A stretch of DNA of 64,000 nt from Paguma larvata (Eukaryota > Chordata > Mammalia > Carnivora > Viverridae). Position 1 is the first letter of the stretch. Each line of letters starts with the position of its first letter. Shown here one piece after another: positions 20,655 through 31,005 of the stretch. The stretch covers positions 19,452,001-19,516,000 of the forward strand of contig CM057844.1 in assembly GCA_030068075.1 (NCBI GenBank), read 5' to 3'. Under the pieces are notes generated by a model that was not told the origin of the DNA, did no database searches, and saw nothing but the letters and a program-made list of their open reading frames with translations. Both the position numbers and the translations under genes were made by a program.

Positions 20655-20975
20655 TTCCTCATTTCCCAGCCTCCCTGCTGCTTAAATGGAGACTGCGTGA
20701 CTAGTTCTGGCAAAGGTGCTGAGAGCAGAAATGAGGTTATATCACTAGTGAACTGAAGCATTCAGGAGCCCGTGTCCTCCGCCATGCCTTCTCTTCCCTT
20801 GTTACAGTTGTCCTGGAGGCTCTGGGTTCTAGGTGAGTCAGCTCAGTGATGGCACAGTGTCTGTCAACCTAGATTCCTGAGCCAGAAATAAAACTTAGTT
20901 ATATCAAGCCACTGAGATATTAGGGTTTCTTTGGACCACAGCATAACCTCACCTATTCTGACTAACCCATCCCCA
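20655..20975 (+). mobile_element. Old LTR-like repeat (MaLR-like 3' part)
   Basis: GACTAGTTCTGGCAAAGGTG, GCCAGAAATAAAACTTAGTT, ATCAAGCCACTGAGATATTA and a terminal CTATTCTGACTAAC fit the 3' end pattern of old mammalian LTRs ending in TGACTAAT-type words. The subfamily is not resolved. Confidence 0.6.
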
Positions 20976-20999
20976 GTATCTACCTCTTCTTTTATTGTG

Positions 21000-21655
21000 C
21001 CGGATCTCCTAATTTTTGGCTGGACACGTGGCTACCCAAAATGAAAACTATATTTTTCAACCTCCCTAAGTGGCTGAGTTAAGCAAGATGTTTAAAATCC
21101 AGCCACTGGAATGTAAATGGCAGTATTGTCTCTTTCTTTCTTTTTTTTTTTTTAAATTTTATAATAGTTTATTTTCAAATCGGTTTACATATAACACCCA
21201 GTGTTCATCCCAACATGTGCCCTTTTTAATGCCCATCACCCCCTCTCCCCCCTCCCTCATCCCCCTTACCCTCAGTTTTTTCTTAGTCTTTGAGAGTCTC
21301 TTATGTTTTATCTCCCTCCCTCTCTGTGTCTTTTTTTCCTTTCCCCTCTTCCCCTTCCCCTGGTTTTTGCTTAGTCTCACAAAGTCCACCTATTCGTGGA
21401 AACATATGGTATTGTCTCTTTCTTAAGAAGCAGCAATAATATCCCTTTTTCTCTTCTTCTTTGGCCTATTCTTTATTGTGCTGCCTGGAATGTAAATGCT
21501 GCCATCTTGGACAAGAGGTCAAGGCCGCAAGAGGAGCAGCAACAATAGAAGACGCCAGAGTCCCCGAGAGCATGGAGCACCATACCAGTTGTGGACAGCT
21601 TCCCCATCTTTTTATGTGAGTAAGAAATAAATTCATACTTTCTTTATGCCATTGT
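21000..21655 (+). mobile_element. Old LTR-like repeat interrupted by L1
   Basis: CTGGACACGTGGCTACCC, CCAGCCACTGGAATGTAAAT, then after the L1 insert CCTATTCTTTATTGTGCTGC, TGCCATCTTGGACAAGAGGT and GTGAGTAAGAAATAAATTCA. The pattern is like that of the previous element. Subfamily unresolved. Confidence 0.55.
21123..21424 (-). mobile_element. 5'-truncated L1 3' end with 16-bp TSD
   Basis: GTATTGTCTCTTTCTT is repeated exactly at 21123-21138 and 21409-21424. The 270-bp insert starts with a T-rich tail (antisense poly-A) and holds ACACCCAGTGTTCATCC and CCTCAGTTTTTTCTTAGTCT, antisense L1 3'UTR. Frames across it (118 and 76 codons) are L1 or low-complexity translations. Confidence 0.95.
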
Positions 21656-22289
21656 TGTTTCCAGAATCTTCCATATATTTAGATGTTTGACTAAATTCTC
21701 TGTCTTTGTCACTTCTTCTGCAGATGTCTTGGAAATAAGTGACCAGAAGAGAAGGTCAGAATCAGTACTAGGGCTGCCCAATAGAGTGGATATTTTAGAC
21801 AGGTCACTCAGGTTGCCTAGGATGGCTTTACAACTCTTCAAGCAAAAAGATCCTGGAAGAAGTAGAGGACATGTGACAACGTATGTATAGTTAGTAGCAG
21901 AGTCTCTGATGGCCTCTAGGAGGTAGAGGCCATAACTGTTAATAACAAGTTAAGAGTCCATTTCTCTTATTTTTCTTGACCCGAAGGTAAGCTCCTGGCA
22001 AGAAAAAAGTCACTTCCTCACTCTGATTTGACTTTATTTTTTTATTTTTAGGTTTCCCACTTGGGAGATAGACTTCTCTCCCCATTTTGAATAAAACTCA
22101 TTTCTACTTATTTCCTGAGCGTTCACCCATTTCTTATTTTTTCCCTTCATGATATGGTCTCTTCCACATCCTGAAGACTCAGTGGGTGTGAACTTTCCTT
22201 ATTACTCCTGTCTATTTCACTCCCATAATTTATGGTTTGATACAGAGAGCCCTGTTCTGCCATGGAATGGAATAATTCCCATATCCAGT
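21656..22289. other. Unassigned interval
   Basis: No repeat confidently recognised. Frames of 65-67 codons on both strands near 21644-21890 overlap each other and carry no domain. Confidence 0.35.
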
Positions 22290-22410
22290 AAGTGTCACTA
22301 GAAGAAAAGCTCCTGCAAGGCAGGGATTTTTATCCGTGTATCCCTAGTACCTTGAAAAGTACCTTGCATATAATAGGAATTCTATAAATATTTGCTGCAT
22401 TTAACATCTA
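22290..22410 (+). mobile_element. L2 3' terminal fragment
   Basis: AAAAGCTCCTGCAAGGCAGG, TGTATCCCTAGTACCTTGAA and CTATAAATATTTGCTGCATT match the last about 110 bases of L2. Confidence 0.8.
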
Positions 22411-22654
22411 ACAGTCTTCTGTGCTTCCCTCACTACCACTCCACCATGTACTCCTGCTTTATATCAACTATGTGTATTCAATGCACAGAAATATCCTGAG
22501 TGACCAACTGCCAGAGTCTAAAAATATATAAATATCGAACTTAAACGAATAGGCATCTTTTTTTAGCATAAACTTTGTAAAATAAAATTTTAAGCAACGG
22601 ATAAATTAAAATGTGAGTTTACTGTAAACCATAAACCGTTAAGAATACATTTCT

Positions 22655-23095
22655 AGGTGTACTAGCTCTACCTAGAATCATGCTGTGACAAAAACCATCT
22701 CCCAAATTCAGTGGCATACAGCAAAAAGCACTAAATTCTCAGGCCCCCACAGCTGCAAGTTGGCTAATTTAAGGCTGGCTCAGCCGGGATTGGTTCCAGG
22801 CTACAGGCCAGGTCCAGATACACTCTGCTCTACGTGTCTCCGTATTTTCCACGCGCTGCGCTGTGGTTACCCAGGGAATGCTCTGCCCATGACAAAAGAC
22901 GTTGAGCACAAAAAGCAACTCTCACTATGCAGGCAGCCTTCTTGTGCACTATCTGCTAGCATCCCATTGGCCAAAACAAGTCACATGGTTAGGTCAGGGA
23001 GTAACTCTGACCACTATGAAGCGCTAGCAAAGGCGTGAAGGTATACAGGAAGTGGAGAATTGCGATCAGTGATTCACTCCATCACACTAGGTTTG
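22655..23095 (-). mobile_element. MLT1-like LTR (H-L group), antisense
   Basis: Reading +, AATTCAGTGGCATACAGCAA, GGCTGGCTCAGCCGGGATTG, CCCATTGGCCAAAACAAGTC and ACATGGTTAGGTCAGGGAGT are in the order expected for an antisense old MaLR-type LTR. The same family runs in the opposite direction at 40655-41135. Confidence 0.6.
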
Positions 23096-23237
23096 ATAAA
23101 TCTCAAACGTGAAATCTGGCTATTTTCTGATACAAATATAGAAAACACTGTGAACTGACACAAGAAAGGAAAGTGGAGCAGGAAATCCCCAGAACTTAAC
23201 TCGAGGGTCCCAAATTCTGGAAAACATTCTTCTGTTT

Positions 23238-23479
23238 TAATTAATTAATTAATTAATTAATTAATTATTTATTTATTTATTTATTTTAATGTTTATTTGT
23301 TTTTAAGAGAAAGAGAGGGAGGAGGGGAAGAGAGAGAGAGGGAGACACACAATCTGAAACAGGCTCCAGACTCTGAGCTGTCAGCACAGAGTTAAACCGG
23401 GGGCTTGAACGCTGGAATGGTGAGATCATGACCTGAATCTAAATCAGATGCTTAACCAACTGAGCCACCCAGGCGCCCC
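23238..23479 (-). mobile_element. SINEC_Fc with expanded tail microsatellite
   Basis: Antisense SINE ending GAGCCACCCAGGCGCCCC. Its tail has become (TTAA)n then (TTTA)n over 23238-23285. TSD: AACATTCTTCTGTTTT before (23222-23237) and AACATCCTCTGTTTC after (from 23480), imperfect. Confidence 0.94.
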
Positions 23480-23872
23480 AACATCCTCTGTTTCTGAATG
23501 AACAACACATGCTGGGGAAAGATGGTGAAGATGTACTTTGGGTTCACACCTTCTCCCTAGATCATTGTGACCCAGATCTGAGTCCTAACTCTCTTTGTCT
23601 AAAGCTTTTAACTCTTCCCCAGGGGAAACCCTCGCAGAAGTTAAATCAAGAAATTTTATTTACTACCTTTATCCTCATTGGGATGATGGTTCCATGTCTG
23701 ATCAAAAAGAAAGTACCTTGAATGCTAGAAAAGATTCTAGAGTTATGGAGAGTAGGCAATATCAGAGACTCACCAGACTCCCATCAATAGTATGGGTCCT
23801 TGGACATCTGACCCACCAACGGCACCCCAGCCTTGTTGACTGCTGCCTCCTTACTGTGGTCACTCTAGGGAT
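23480..23872. other. Unassigned interval
   Basis: No repeat recognised. Two overlapping + frames (70 and 117 codons) run to 23948, partly into the next hAT relic, and lack any domain. Confidence 0.35.
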
Positions 23873-24335
23873 CCTTAACCTGGGGTCCTCAGACTGGACA
23901 GAATTTGGGGGATCCTTGAACTGGGGTGGAGAAAAAGTTAATGTGTAGTTAAAGTAATATTTAATTAATTTAATAACATTTAGCACTTCCCTCAATTACA
24001 AACGTAGGATATGAGCCACTGTAGTATTAGCAAGACCTGTGCCTTTGTCACCAAATCACACATTTTTTCTTCTCACATGATACTTGTACATATCTTTCGT
24101 ATACATCTTTCAAGATATTTGTGTTTAGCACTACTTGAAAAATGCAATAGTTATTAAACCCACTGCTAGATATGGTTCTTTAATGTGTCATACTACATTA
24201 TAAATATGTTTTGCTAATATTTTTGAGAACCGTATTTGTAATCTAAGTATTTTGTGTCATGAATGTAAAAACGTTATACTGAAAGAAGCCCATTGACTTC
24301 ACCAGACTGCCATTGGACAAGTAAGATTAAGAACT
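23873..24335 (+). mobile_element. hAT-Charlie family MITE, near full length
   Basis: It opens GGATCCTTAACCTGGGGTCC and closes AAGATTAAGAACTTCTCC, imperfect terminal inverted repeats of hAT type. The interior has TTAGCACTTCCCTCAATTAC, CACTGTAGTATTAGCAAGAC and GAAGCCCATTGACTTCACCA, a known mammalian Charlie-type MITE. Subfamily symbol uncertain. The right flank (24293 on) is not a gene despite a 107-codon frame. Confidence 0.82.
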
Positions 24336-25223
24336 TCTCCGTAAGGTTTCCTTCCACAGATGAGGTCTCTAGACCCTCAGGAGATGCATTGTGGGTTCAC
24401 CGTGTGCTTCTGTGCAACAGCAGGTGCTGTGCTCAGAAATATCTTGGACATATGGTTTCAGTTCATTCCCTTTTATCCATATTTCAAACCCTTTCCCTTT
24501 TGATCCCTGTGACTGTCCTCTACAGAAACTCTTCCAACCCCACTCCAGTTTCTTCTTATAGTTTCCAGAAAATCTGTAAAACTCTCTTTTTTTATCATTC
24601 TTTTATCATATCTTAGTCTCCAACTACAAGGAATGATCAAGGCGAGTTTAACTAGCAATATCTCCGTATTTAATTTTAAAAATTTCCTCCTGATCATGTT
24701 ACATCTCTTAAGTTAGCACCAGGGAAGAGACGTTCACCCCACTCCCTTGTCTAGCAATTCTTACCTTAGGAACTATTGCCTGATACTGACACGAAGTCTT
24801 CCCTCAATTAAGGGAGGTTCTGCCTTCCTCCCCAGATCCACTCTGAGACAGTTTCATGCCCTCTCCACAGAATCTTTCCTCCTCTGTACCAAGCAGCCAT
24901 TGACTCCTCCAACATGGCAAAGACCTGCTTGGTCTCCAGACCTCGCCTCACCCTTGTCCCCTCTGCATGCCACTGTCAGTGTATGGAGCCCAGATGGGAG
25001 AGTGGTGCATCACACATCTTCCACGTGCCACACAACTCAAGACTTTGCTCATTTCACAGGTGGATACATCATGTCTATCTGGGTGATCAAAGATGAGTTT
25101 GTTTTATTGGTGCTTCATAAATAACCAGTAGGGATGATCCTGTCAAATAACCATTTGTGGATTCACTTCACATTCAGGATCTTGTACAGAATGACCATAT
25201 CTAGCCATTTCTTTTTATCACTA
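24336..25223. other. Unassigned interval
   Basis: No transposon identified. The 125-codon + frame at 24747-25124 begins in unremarkable DNA, overlaps a 60-codon frame and shows no domain or codon signal. Some CCTCCC-type text could be an eroded L2. Confidence 0.35.
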
Positions 25224-25775
25224 CTTACTATGGAATGTTTGTGTATCCGCCTCCCCAAATTTCATATGTTAAAGTCTTAACCCCAAGACAATGATGTTAG
25301 AACTGTGGCCCTTGGGAGGTGATTAGGTTCTAAAAATGGAGTCCAGAGAATAGATTAGTGCCTTTATAAAAGAGACCCCAGATCTGAGCCCTTTGTTAGG
25401 CTCTGTGCTGATAGCTTGGAACCTGGAGCCTGCTTCAGATTCTATGTCTCCTTCCCTCTCTGCCCCTCCCCCGCTCAACTTCTGTCTCCCTCTGTCTCTC
25501 GAATGTGAATAAATGTTAAAAAAATTTTTTTAATAATAGCAATAATAAAAATAAATCCCAGAAAGATCCCTCACTCCCTTCCACCACGTGAGGACACAAT
25601 GGGATGTCAGCAATCACAACCCATAAGAGGGTTTTCACCAGAGTCCCACCATGTTAGCACCCCAATCTTGGATTTCCAGCCTCCAGAACCATAAGAAGTA
25701 AATTTCTTTTGTTTATAAGCTTCCCAGGCTGTGGTATTCTGTTAGAGCAGTCTGAACAAACTAAGATACTACCTG
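25224..25775 (+). mobile_element. MaLR-type solo LTR interrupted by a SINE
   Basis: GGAATGTTTGTGTATCCGCC, TTTCATATGTTAAAGTCTTA, GGGAGGTGATTAGGTTCTA, GTGCCTTTATAAAAGAGACC, then after the SINE CCACCACGTGAGGACACAAT, TTCCAGCCTCCAGAACCATA and CAGTCTGAACAAACTAAGAT. This order is that of MST/MLT-class LTRs. No coding interior adjoins. Confidence 0.82.
25382..25554 (+). mobile_element. 5'-truncated SINEC_Fc in MaLR LTR
   Basis: Starts mid-element just before the B-box region (GAGCCCTTTGTTAGGCTCTG), then keeps the GTGCTGATAGC block, CT-rich stretch and A/T-rich tail. The flanking words ACCCCAGA and ATCCCAGA may be a short TSD. Truncated CAN-SINEs are less usual than full copies in this window. Confidence 0.88.
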
Positions 25776-26194
25776 TAATGGACATTATGATGTAACACCA
25801 GATTCCCCATCAGAACTTATTGTCCCAGCTGCTGAGAGTGCTTCTGGCTGATTTCCCTGCACTGTTATCTCTTCCTGGAAACTACCCTTGGCTGGAGATA
25901 GCTACCTCACCCAAGAGGACAGTCACATCCAATGACTGGCCATTGGATATAGAGGCTCAGAACACTCCTTGTGACGTTAGACAACTGTGAAGGGCCATTC
26001 AGAGCTCCGCATAGGTCACCTGAGGCCTTTGTCAAGACTGCATTGCAGCCCTGCTTTTCCCAGCACCTGATCCTGCTTCCTTCTCTTTCACAGAGTTTGA
26101 TGCCCAGAGCTCCAATAGCTCCACATGCCAAAACCTCATCTCAGAGTCGGCTTCTGGGGGACCCAACCTGCAGGGCCCTCACCCCATCCCAGGG
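25776..26194. other. Unassigned interval
   Basis: No repeat or gene recognised; 74- and 81-codon frames on opposite strands overlap and have no domain. Confidence 0.35.
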
Positions 26195-26325
26195 CCCTAA
26201 CCTCATCAGACCTTAAGTATACCACTCTGATCTCCTGTTTATTGCCATATCCCCAGCACCCTCTAGAGAGCTTGGCATAGAGGAAGAATTTAATAAATGT
26301 TTCATAAATTGAATTTAATCTGCAA
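26195..26325 (+). mobile_element. L2 3' terminal fragment
   Basis: TTGCCATATCCCCAGCACCC, AGAGAGCTTGGCATAGAGG and GAATTTAATAAATGTTTC match the L2 terminus. Confidence 0.8.
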
Positions 26326-26945
26326 ATTTGACCAGCCTTCCAGCAGTACCCTCCTCCAAGTCTTCTCTAGTAAGAATCTTGGCAGTCTATAGGCTCTTTG
26401 CCAGTGGGTCAAAATAAACAACTTGCTACTTAGCCATCTAGCGGTGCTCTCTGAGAGCAGTGAAGGGTCCTAGCAGGTGTCTCAGGCCACACAGCCAAAC
26501 ACCAGAAGGCCAGTGCCAAGAGCCAACTTCCTTGGGGTCCATGTCAGCCCAGGTCCCAGGCCTCAGTGAGACCAGCTTAGAATAGACAAGTAGGCACTCA
26601 GCCCAAAGCACTGCTCTTGTCCTGCGGGGACGGACTTCTCTCTGAGGCTAATGCTTAACCTTTCATCTTGTTTTGCTTTATCATTAATTCTTCTGGGTTT
26701 TAACCACATTATTTTTGAGCCATATGAATTTGTTATTGTTGTAGGTTTCACATATCAAATATTGGGTATTTCATATACTCAACCTGAGTATTATCCAGCT
26801 TAATTTTTGATTATAAACAATTATTCTTATTGTATCTAATTTGTCCTAAAATTTGCTTTTTTGTATACAAACTTGTACCTTTTTTTTATCATCTTACCAC
26901 TTTGTTCTTTTATTCTTTTTATTTTAGCTTGATTTGTCATTTTAT
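26326..26945. other. Unassigned, A/T-rich right half
   Basis: About 26660-26945 is strongly A/T-rich with no clear repeat match; it may be an eroded LINE. Nothing coding seen. Confidence 0.35.
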
Positions 26946-26962
26946 TAATTAGCATATCCTTT

Positions 26963-27188
26963 AAAATATTTTTTTAATTTTTTTTAACGTTTATTTATTT
27001 TTGAGACAGAGAGAGACAGAGCATGAGTGGGGGAGGGGCGGAGAGAGAGGGAGACACAGAATGGGAAGCAGGCTCCAGGCTCTGAGCTGTCAGCACAGAG
27101 TCCGACGCGGGGCTCAAACTCACGAACCGTGAGATCATGACCTGAGCCGAAGTCGGACGCTCAACCGACTGAGCCACCCAGGCGCCCC
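26963..27188 (-). mobile_element. SINEC_Fc, younger member of a tandem pair
   Basis: A close match to the general SINEC_Fc pattern, antisense, ending GAGCCACCCAGGCGCCCC at 27188. It sits in the T-rich tail of the next SINE; TAAAAT plus T-run words on both sides look like its own tail-derived TSD. The CpG sites (CCGACGCGG, GAACCGTGAG) are unusually well kept, which suggests youth. Confidence 0.95.
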
Positions 27189-27394
27189 TAAAATTTTTTT
27201 AACATTTATTTATTTTTGAGAGACAGAGAGAGATAGCTTGAGCAGGGGAGGGGCAGAAAAAGAGAGGGAGATGCAGAATCCTAAGCAGGCCCCAAGCTCT
27301 GAGCTGTCAGCACAGAGCCTGACACCGGCCACAAAACTGTGAGATCATGACCTGAGCTTCAGACGCTCAGCCAACTGAGCCACCCAGGCGACCC
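27189..27394 (-). mobile_element. SINEC_Fc, older member of a tandem pair
   Basis: More diverged antisense copy with an internal deletion near the B-box (GCCACAAAACTGTGAGATC) and end CACCCAGGCGACCC. TAATTAGCATATCCTTT (26946-26962) and TAATTAGCATACCCTTT (27395-27411) form the outer TSD around both copies. Confidence 0.95.
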
Positions 27395-27592
27395 TAATTA
27401 GCATACCCTTTTAAATTGTCTTTAGATAAGAAAGCCATTTTCTGTCACCACCATAATCAGAGAGCTGAGTTCCTACATGATTCTCCTTACAGCCCTTGAA
27501 GACTACTGGAAATGTGGCAATTGGTCTCTCCTTTAGAAGACTGTCTTCCTCCTATCTACCCACGTCAAGTACTGCAATTAAGAAAAGATAAG

Positions 27593-27808
27593 AGGCGCCT
27601 GGGTGGCTCAGTAGGTTGAGTGTCCGACTTTGGCTCAGGTCATGATCTTGTAACTTGTGAGTTTGAGCCCCACATCTGTGTTGTCAGCACAGAGTCTGCT
27701 TTGGATCCTCTTGTCTCTCTCGCTCTCTGCCCCTCCCCCACTCCCTCATTTGTATGCATATGGTCTCTCTCTCTCTCTCAAAACTAAATAAACATTAAAA
27801 AAAAAAAG
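27593..27808 (+). mobile_element. SINEC_Fc
   Basis: Full-length copy lacking part of the CAGCTCAGAGCC block (CATCTGTGTTGTCAGCACAG). TSD-like AAAAGATAAG before and AAAAGATAAA after the tail. Confidence 0.94.
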
Positions 27809-27844
27809 ATAAAATATTAATCCATGAGCTTGATGCCTACTTTA

Positions 27845-28903
27845 GGGCACTGGTTCTCAACCTTAGCCATACATCAGAGCCCCCTGAATTTTTTTGAAAA
27901 AATTCACATCTTTATCCATTCATCTATAAGTGCACACTTGGACTTCCATAATTTGGCTATTGTAAATAATGCTACAATAAACATAGGGGTGCCTGTATTC
28001 CTTGAGTTAGTGTTTTTGAATTCTTTGGGTAAATACCCAGTAGTGCAACTACCAGATAATATGGCACTTCTATTTTTAATTTTTTGAGGAAACTCCATAC
28101 TGTTTTCCAGAGTGGCTGCACCAGTTTGCATTCCCACTAACAGTGCATGAGGGTTCCTTTTTCTCCACATCCTTGCCAACGCTCATCTCTTGTATTTTTG
28201 ATTCTAGCCAGTCTGACAGGCGTGAGGTGATATCTCATCGTGGTTTTGATTTGCATTTGCCTGATGATGAGTGATGTTGAATGTCTTTTCATGTGTCTGT
28301 TGGCCATCTGTATGTCTTCTCTGGAAAAATACCTGTTCATTTTTTCTGCCTCTTTTTTAATTAGATTGTTTTTGAGGCTGTTCAATTGTATACATTCTTT
28401 ATGTATTTTTGGATACTAACCCTTTATCAGATACATCATTTGCAAATGTCTTCTCCCATTCAGTAGGTTGCCTTTTAGTTTTGTTGATTATTTCCTTAGC
28501 TGTACAGACACTTATTATTTTGATGTAGTCTCAATAGTTTATTTTTGCTTTTGTTTCCCTTGCCTCAGGGGACCTATCTAGAAAAAAAGTTGTCACCACC
28601 AACATCAGAGAAATTACTGCCTGTGCTCTCTTCTAGGATTATTATCATTTCAGGTCTCACATTTAGCTCTTTAACCCATTTTGAGTTTATTTTTGTGTAT
28701 GGTGTAAGCAAGTGGTCCAGTTTCATTCTTTTGTATGTAGCTCTCCAGTTTTCCCAACACCATTTGTGAAGATGGATTTTTTTTAATACCAATGTTCAGC
28801 CATTCTCAGTCACATGAGAATATTGGAGTGGAGCCCAGGCATTAATATTTTTTAAGCTCCCCCAGGTAACTCTAATAGCAATAACTTTGAAAACCACTGG
28901 TCT
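27845..28903 (-). mobile_element. MER5-type hAT relic interrupted by L1
   Basis: GCACTGGTTCTCAACCTTAG at the left and GAAAACCACTGG at the right are the expected hAT inverted ends. The right half has GAGCCCAGGCATTAATATTT and TTTAAGCTCCCCCAGGTAAC. About 890 bp of L1 lies between the halves. Confidence 0.8.
27900..28793 (-). mobile_element. L1 ORF2 C-terminal fragment, antisense, lacking 3'UTR
   Basis: CATAATTTGGCTATTGTAAA, GGGTAAATACCCAGTAGTGC, TTCCAGAGTGGCTGCACCAG, ATGTTGAATGTCTTTTCATG and, towards 28780, TTTTCCCAACACCATTTGTG are antisense L1 ORF2. The usual 3'UTR and poly-T are missing from its left end, so it is truncated at both ends. Several 80-95-codon minus frames are ORF2 remnants with stops and frameshifts. 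Confidence 0.88.
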
Positions 28904-28904
28904 A

Positions 28905-29310
28905 CGACTGCTCTTCAAAGTATGGTCCATGGACCTGCAGCAACAGCATCACCTAGGAGCTTATGAAAGATGCAGAGCCCGGGGCGCCTGATTGACTCAG
29001 TTAGTTAAGTGTCCAACTTTTTGTTTCAGCCCTGGTCATGATCTCACAGGTTTGTAAGTTCAAGCCCATGCTCTAATAATGCAGAGTCTGCTTGGAATTC
29101 TCTGTCTCCCTCTCTCTCTCTCTCTGCCCCTCCCCTGCTCATGCTCTCTCTCTCTCTCTCTCTCTTGAAAATAAATAAATAAACTTAAAAAAAAAAAAAG
29201 CAGAACCTTAAGCCCCACTTCAGTCTTGCTGAATTATATTATGCATTTAGCAAGATCTGCAGGGGATCTGTGTGCATACTGAAATTTGAGAAGCATTGAT
29301 TTAAAATATA
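28905..29310 (-). mobile_element. MER5A relic interrupted by a SINE
   Basis: CTCTTCAAAGTATGGTCCAT, GGACCTGCAGCAACAGCATC and ACCTAGGAGCTTATGAAAGA before the SINE, then CCCCACTTCAGTCTTGCTGA and GAAATTTGAGAAGCATTG after it, make a complete antisense MER5A. Confidence 0.88.
28981..29199 (+). mobile_element. SINEC_Fc in MER5A
   Basis: Full-length copy starting GGGGCGCCTGATTGACTCAG. TSD GCAGAGCC before and GCAGAACC after the poly-A tail (one mismatch). Confidence 0.95.
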
Positions 29311-30929
29311 CTTTGATGGGGCTTGCATTTTAACCCTTCTTTTTAAAAAGCAAAATCTTTGATCTCAAGATTTGAGGACTCTGTATCTCAAAGGTTAATC
29401 ATCTCTATTCTCTTTTTGATTTACCCTTTCCTATAGGAGATAGTAACTTGGCTAATTGATGATAAAATGCCTCTTTCCCAGTTTGACTAAATTGTTTCTC
29501 ATTTAAGAGATGGAGGAAGTTGAACTGATCAGAAGTCTTCTTGAGGAGAGCATCATATTTCTTTGGAAGGTTTGCCTGGAGAAGCCTGTTGAGGTAGAAC
29601 AGAGCAGCCGTGGGCAGGACCATCAGCAAGTGCCAAAATCTGAGTGGAGGAAGAGAAGCACTCTGCTGAAACCAGGACAGAGTTGGCTCCTGAGAGGGAG
29701 AGGAGAGACAGAGAGGGAGAAGGGGGAGTGGGAGACACAGGCAGAGAGAAGAACTTTCAAGATCAGTGGAAGACGGGTACATGACCCTTCAAATGCTCCA
29801 TAAGGGTAATAAACCTATGGTTATGGCAACAATTTGGGGGGAAACAGTGAAAGGTCTTAGTGCACCCAGGTTATAACATAGGAACAGGGCAGAGATTTGA
29901 TGTTTGAATACAGAAGCAAAGACCTAAAAGACCATGAGGAAGATGGCCCTCTAAGGTCACAGAAATCACCCAGGGAATGTTTTGGGCCATCAGAGGCTGT
30001 GACACTAGGGTGTTGAGTCCAGTTTATTTTGATCTACAGGAGTGTGAATGCCTTAGCTGAGGAGTGGGTTCAGTGCTGGAGACAGGATAGGTCCCCCCAC
30101 TGACTGAGGCTACCTGGAAACTGTAGGTTTGACTTAGGCTTGTTTGGGAAAAGCAAGCAATTCCTGGGCTTCCCCCAGAAGCTCCTGTCCCTGAATGATA
30201 TTTCCAACCACATTTCTACTTCCCAGAGGTCCCTGAGGACAGGGAGAGCTCTTCCCTATTTGATCCCAGGCTTCCTAAAAGCAGGTGCCACGTTTGCTCT
30301 TAAAGCCCTTGCTAAGTTGGGGCCAGAGCCTCCAGCTGTTGACAGGATGCTAGGCTGGGGTGGGGGGAGGTTGCATTCCTTCCTCCAGCTGGAAAGACCT
30401 GAGACTATTTCCTCTCACAGGGAGAAAGTTGGACCATCTCTGCAACATTGTACCTCCTCCAAGCTTTCTCACTCAACCAAACTGATCATTCCCTTGCTGC
30501 AGGATTTGGTAGGAAGCAAGAAAGTGTTTGCCTTCCTCCCCTACTCAGTGGGCCTCAGGACACGCCTGGCCATCATACCCAGCATGCTTCTCTTTAGACT
30601 GCTCGTGCACTGGCCAAAACACGTCAGCAGCAACCACACCATCCTGGTGCCAAGGGGGTGTTTATAAAAATTGTCCAGATGCTTATTTCTCTCTTCCAGA
30701 AATTGCCTTCTGTCTGATCCCGTTTACGGATTTGTGCCAGAACACTGGGTCTTGAAAAAGTGTAAAGAATATTTATCTACATCACCCAGAAGTTTTCTCC
30801 TTCAACCATCCCATTCTTCAAACCCCCACCCGAGCAGTACATTATTCTAAATTGTTAGGGGTGGGGATTTCTATACATAGATATTTCCTTTCTTCATTTT
30901 TCTTTTCTCTTTCCTTTTTCCCCCTACAT
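29311..30929. other. Unassigned, unique-looking interval
   Basis: About 1.6 kb with no transposon I can name. It holds the longest open frame in the window (30140-30667 +, 175 codons) and a hydrophobic 125-codon minus frame (29405-29782) overlapped by an open + frame. None has a recognisable domain, splice-site pattern or codon signal I can defend. Confidence 0.35.
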
Positions 30930-31005
30930 TTCTTAATTGTGGTAAAAATATACCTAACATAAAACTCACCATTTTCAAGTGTGCAATTCAGTGACATTAA
31001 TATCC
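30930..31005 (-). mobile_element. L1M 3'UTR fragment, antisense
   Basis: TGGTAAAAATATACCTAACA, TAAAACTCACCATTTTCAAG and TGTGCAATTCAGTGACATTA match the antisense old L1 3'UTR (as at 15500). Only about 75 bases remain. Confidence 0.75.

Noticed and set aside
23238..23285. Regular short repeats that might suggest a CRISPR array
   Set aside because: Tetranucleotide microsatellite without spacers, in a vertebrate genome.
28574..28792. L1-like minus frame (also 27904-28385, 37318-37699, 58464-58721)
   Set aside because: ORF2 remnants with stops and frameshifts; no intact L1 protein is encoded.
29405..29782. Hydrophobic minus-strand frame that looks protein-like
   Set aside because: The opposite strand is equally open, no family comes to mind, and the N-terminal part is a translation of a pyrimidine-rich tract.
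30140..30667. 175-codon open frame, longest in the window
   Set aside because: No recognisable domain, overlaps another + frame, no splice or polyadenylation context I can defend; a frame of this length is expected by chance in 64 kb of C/G-richer DNA. Kept only as a search target.
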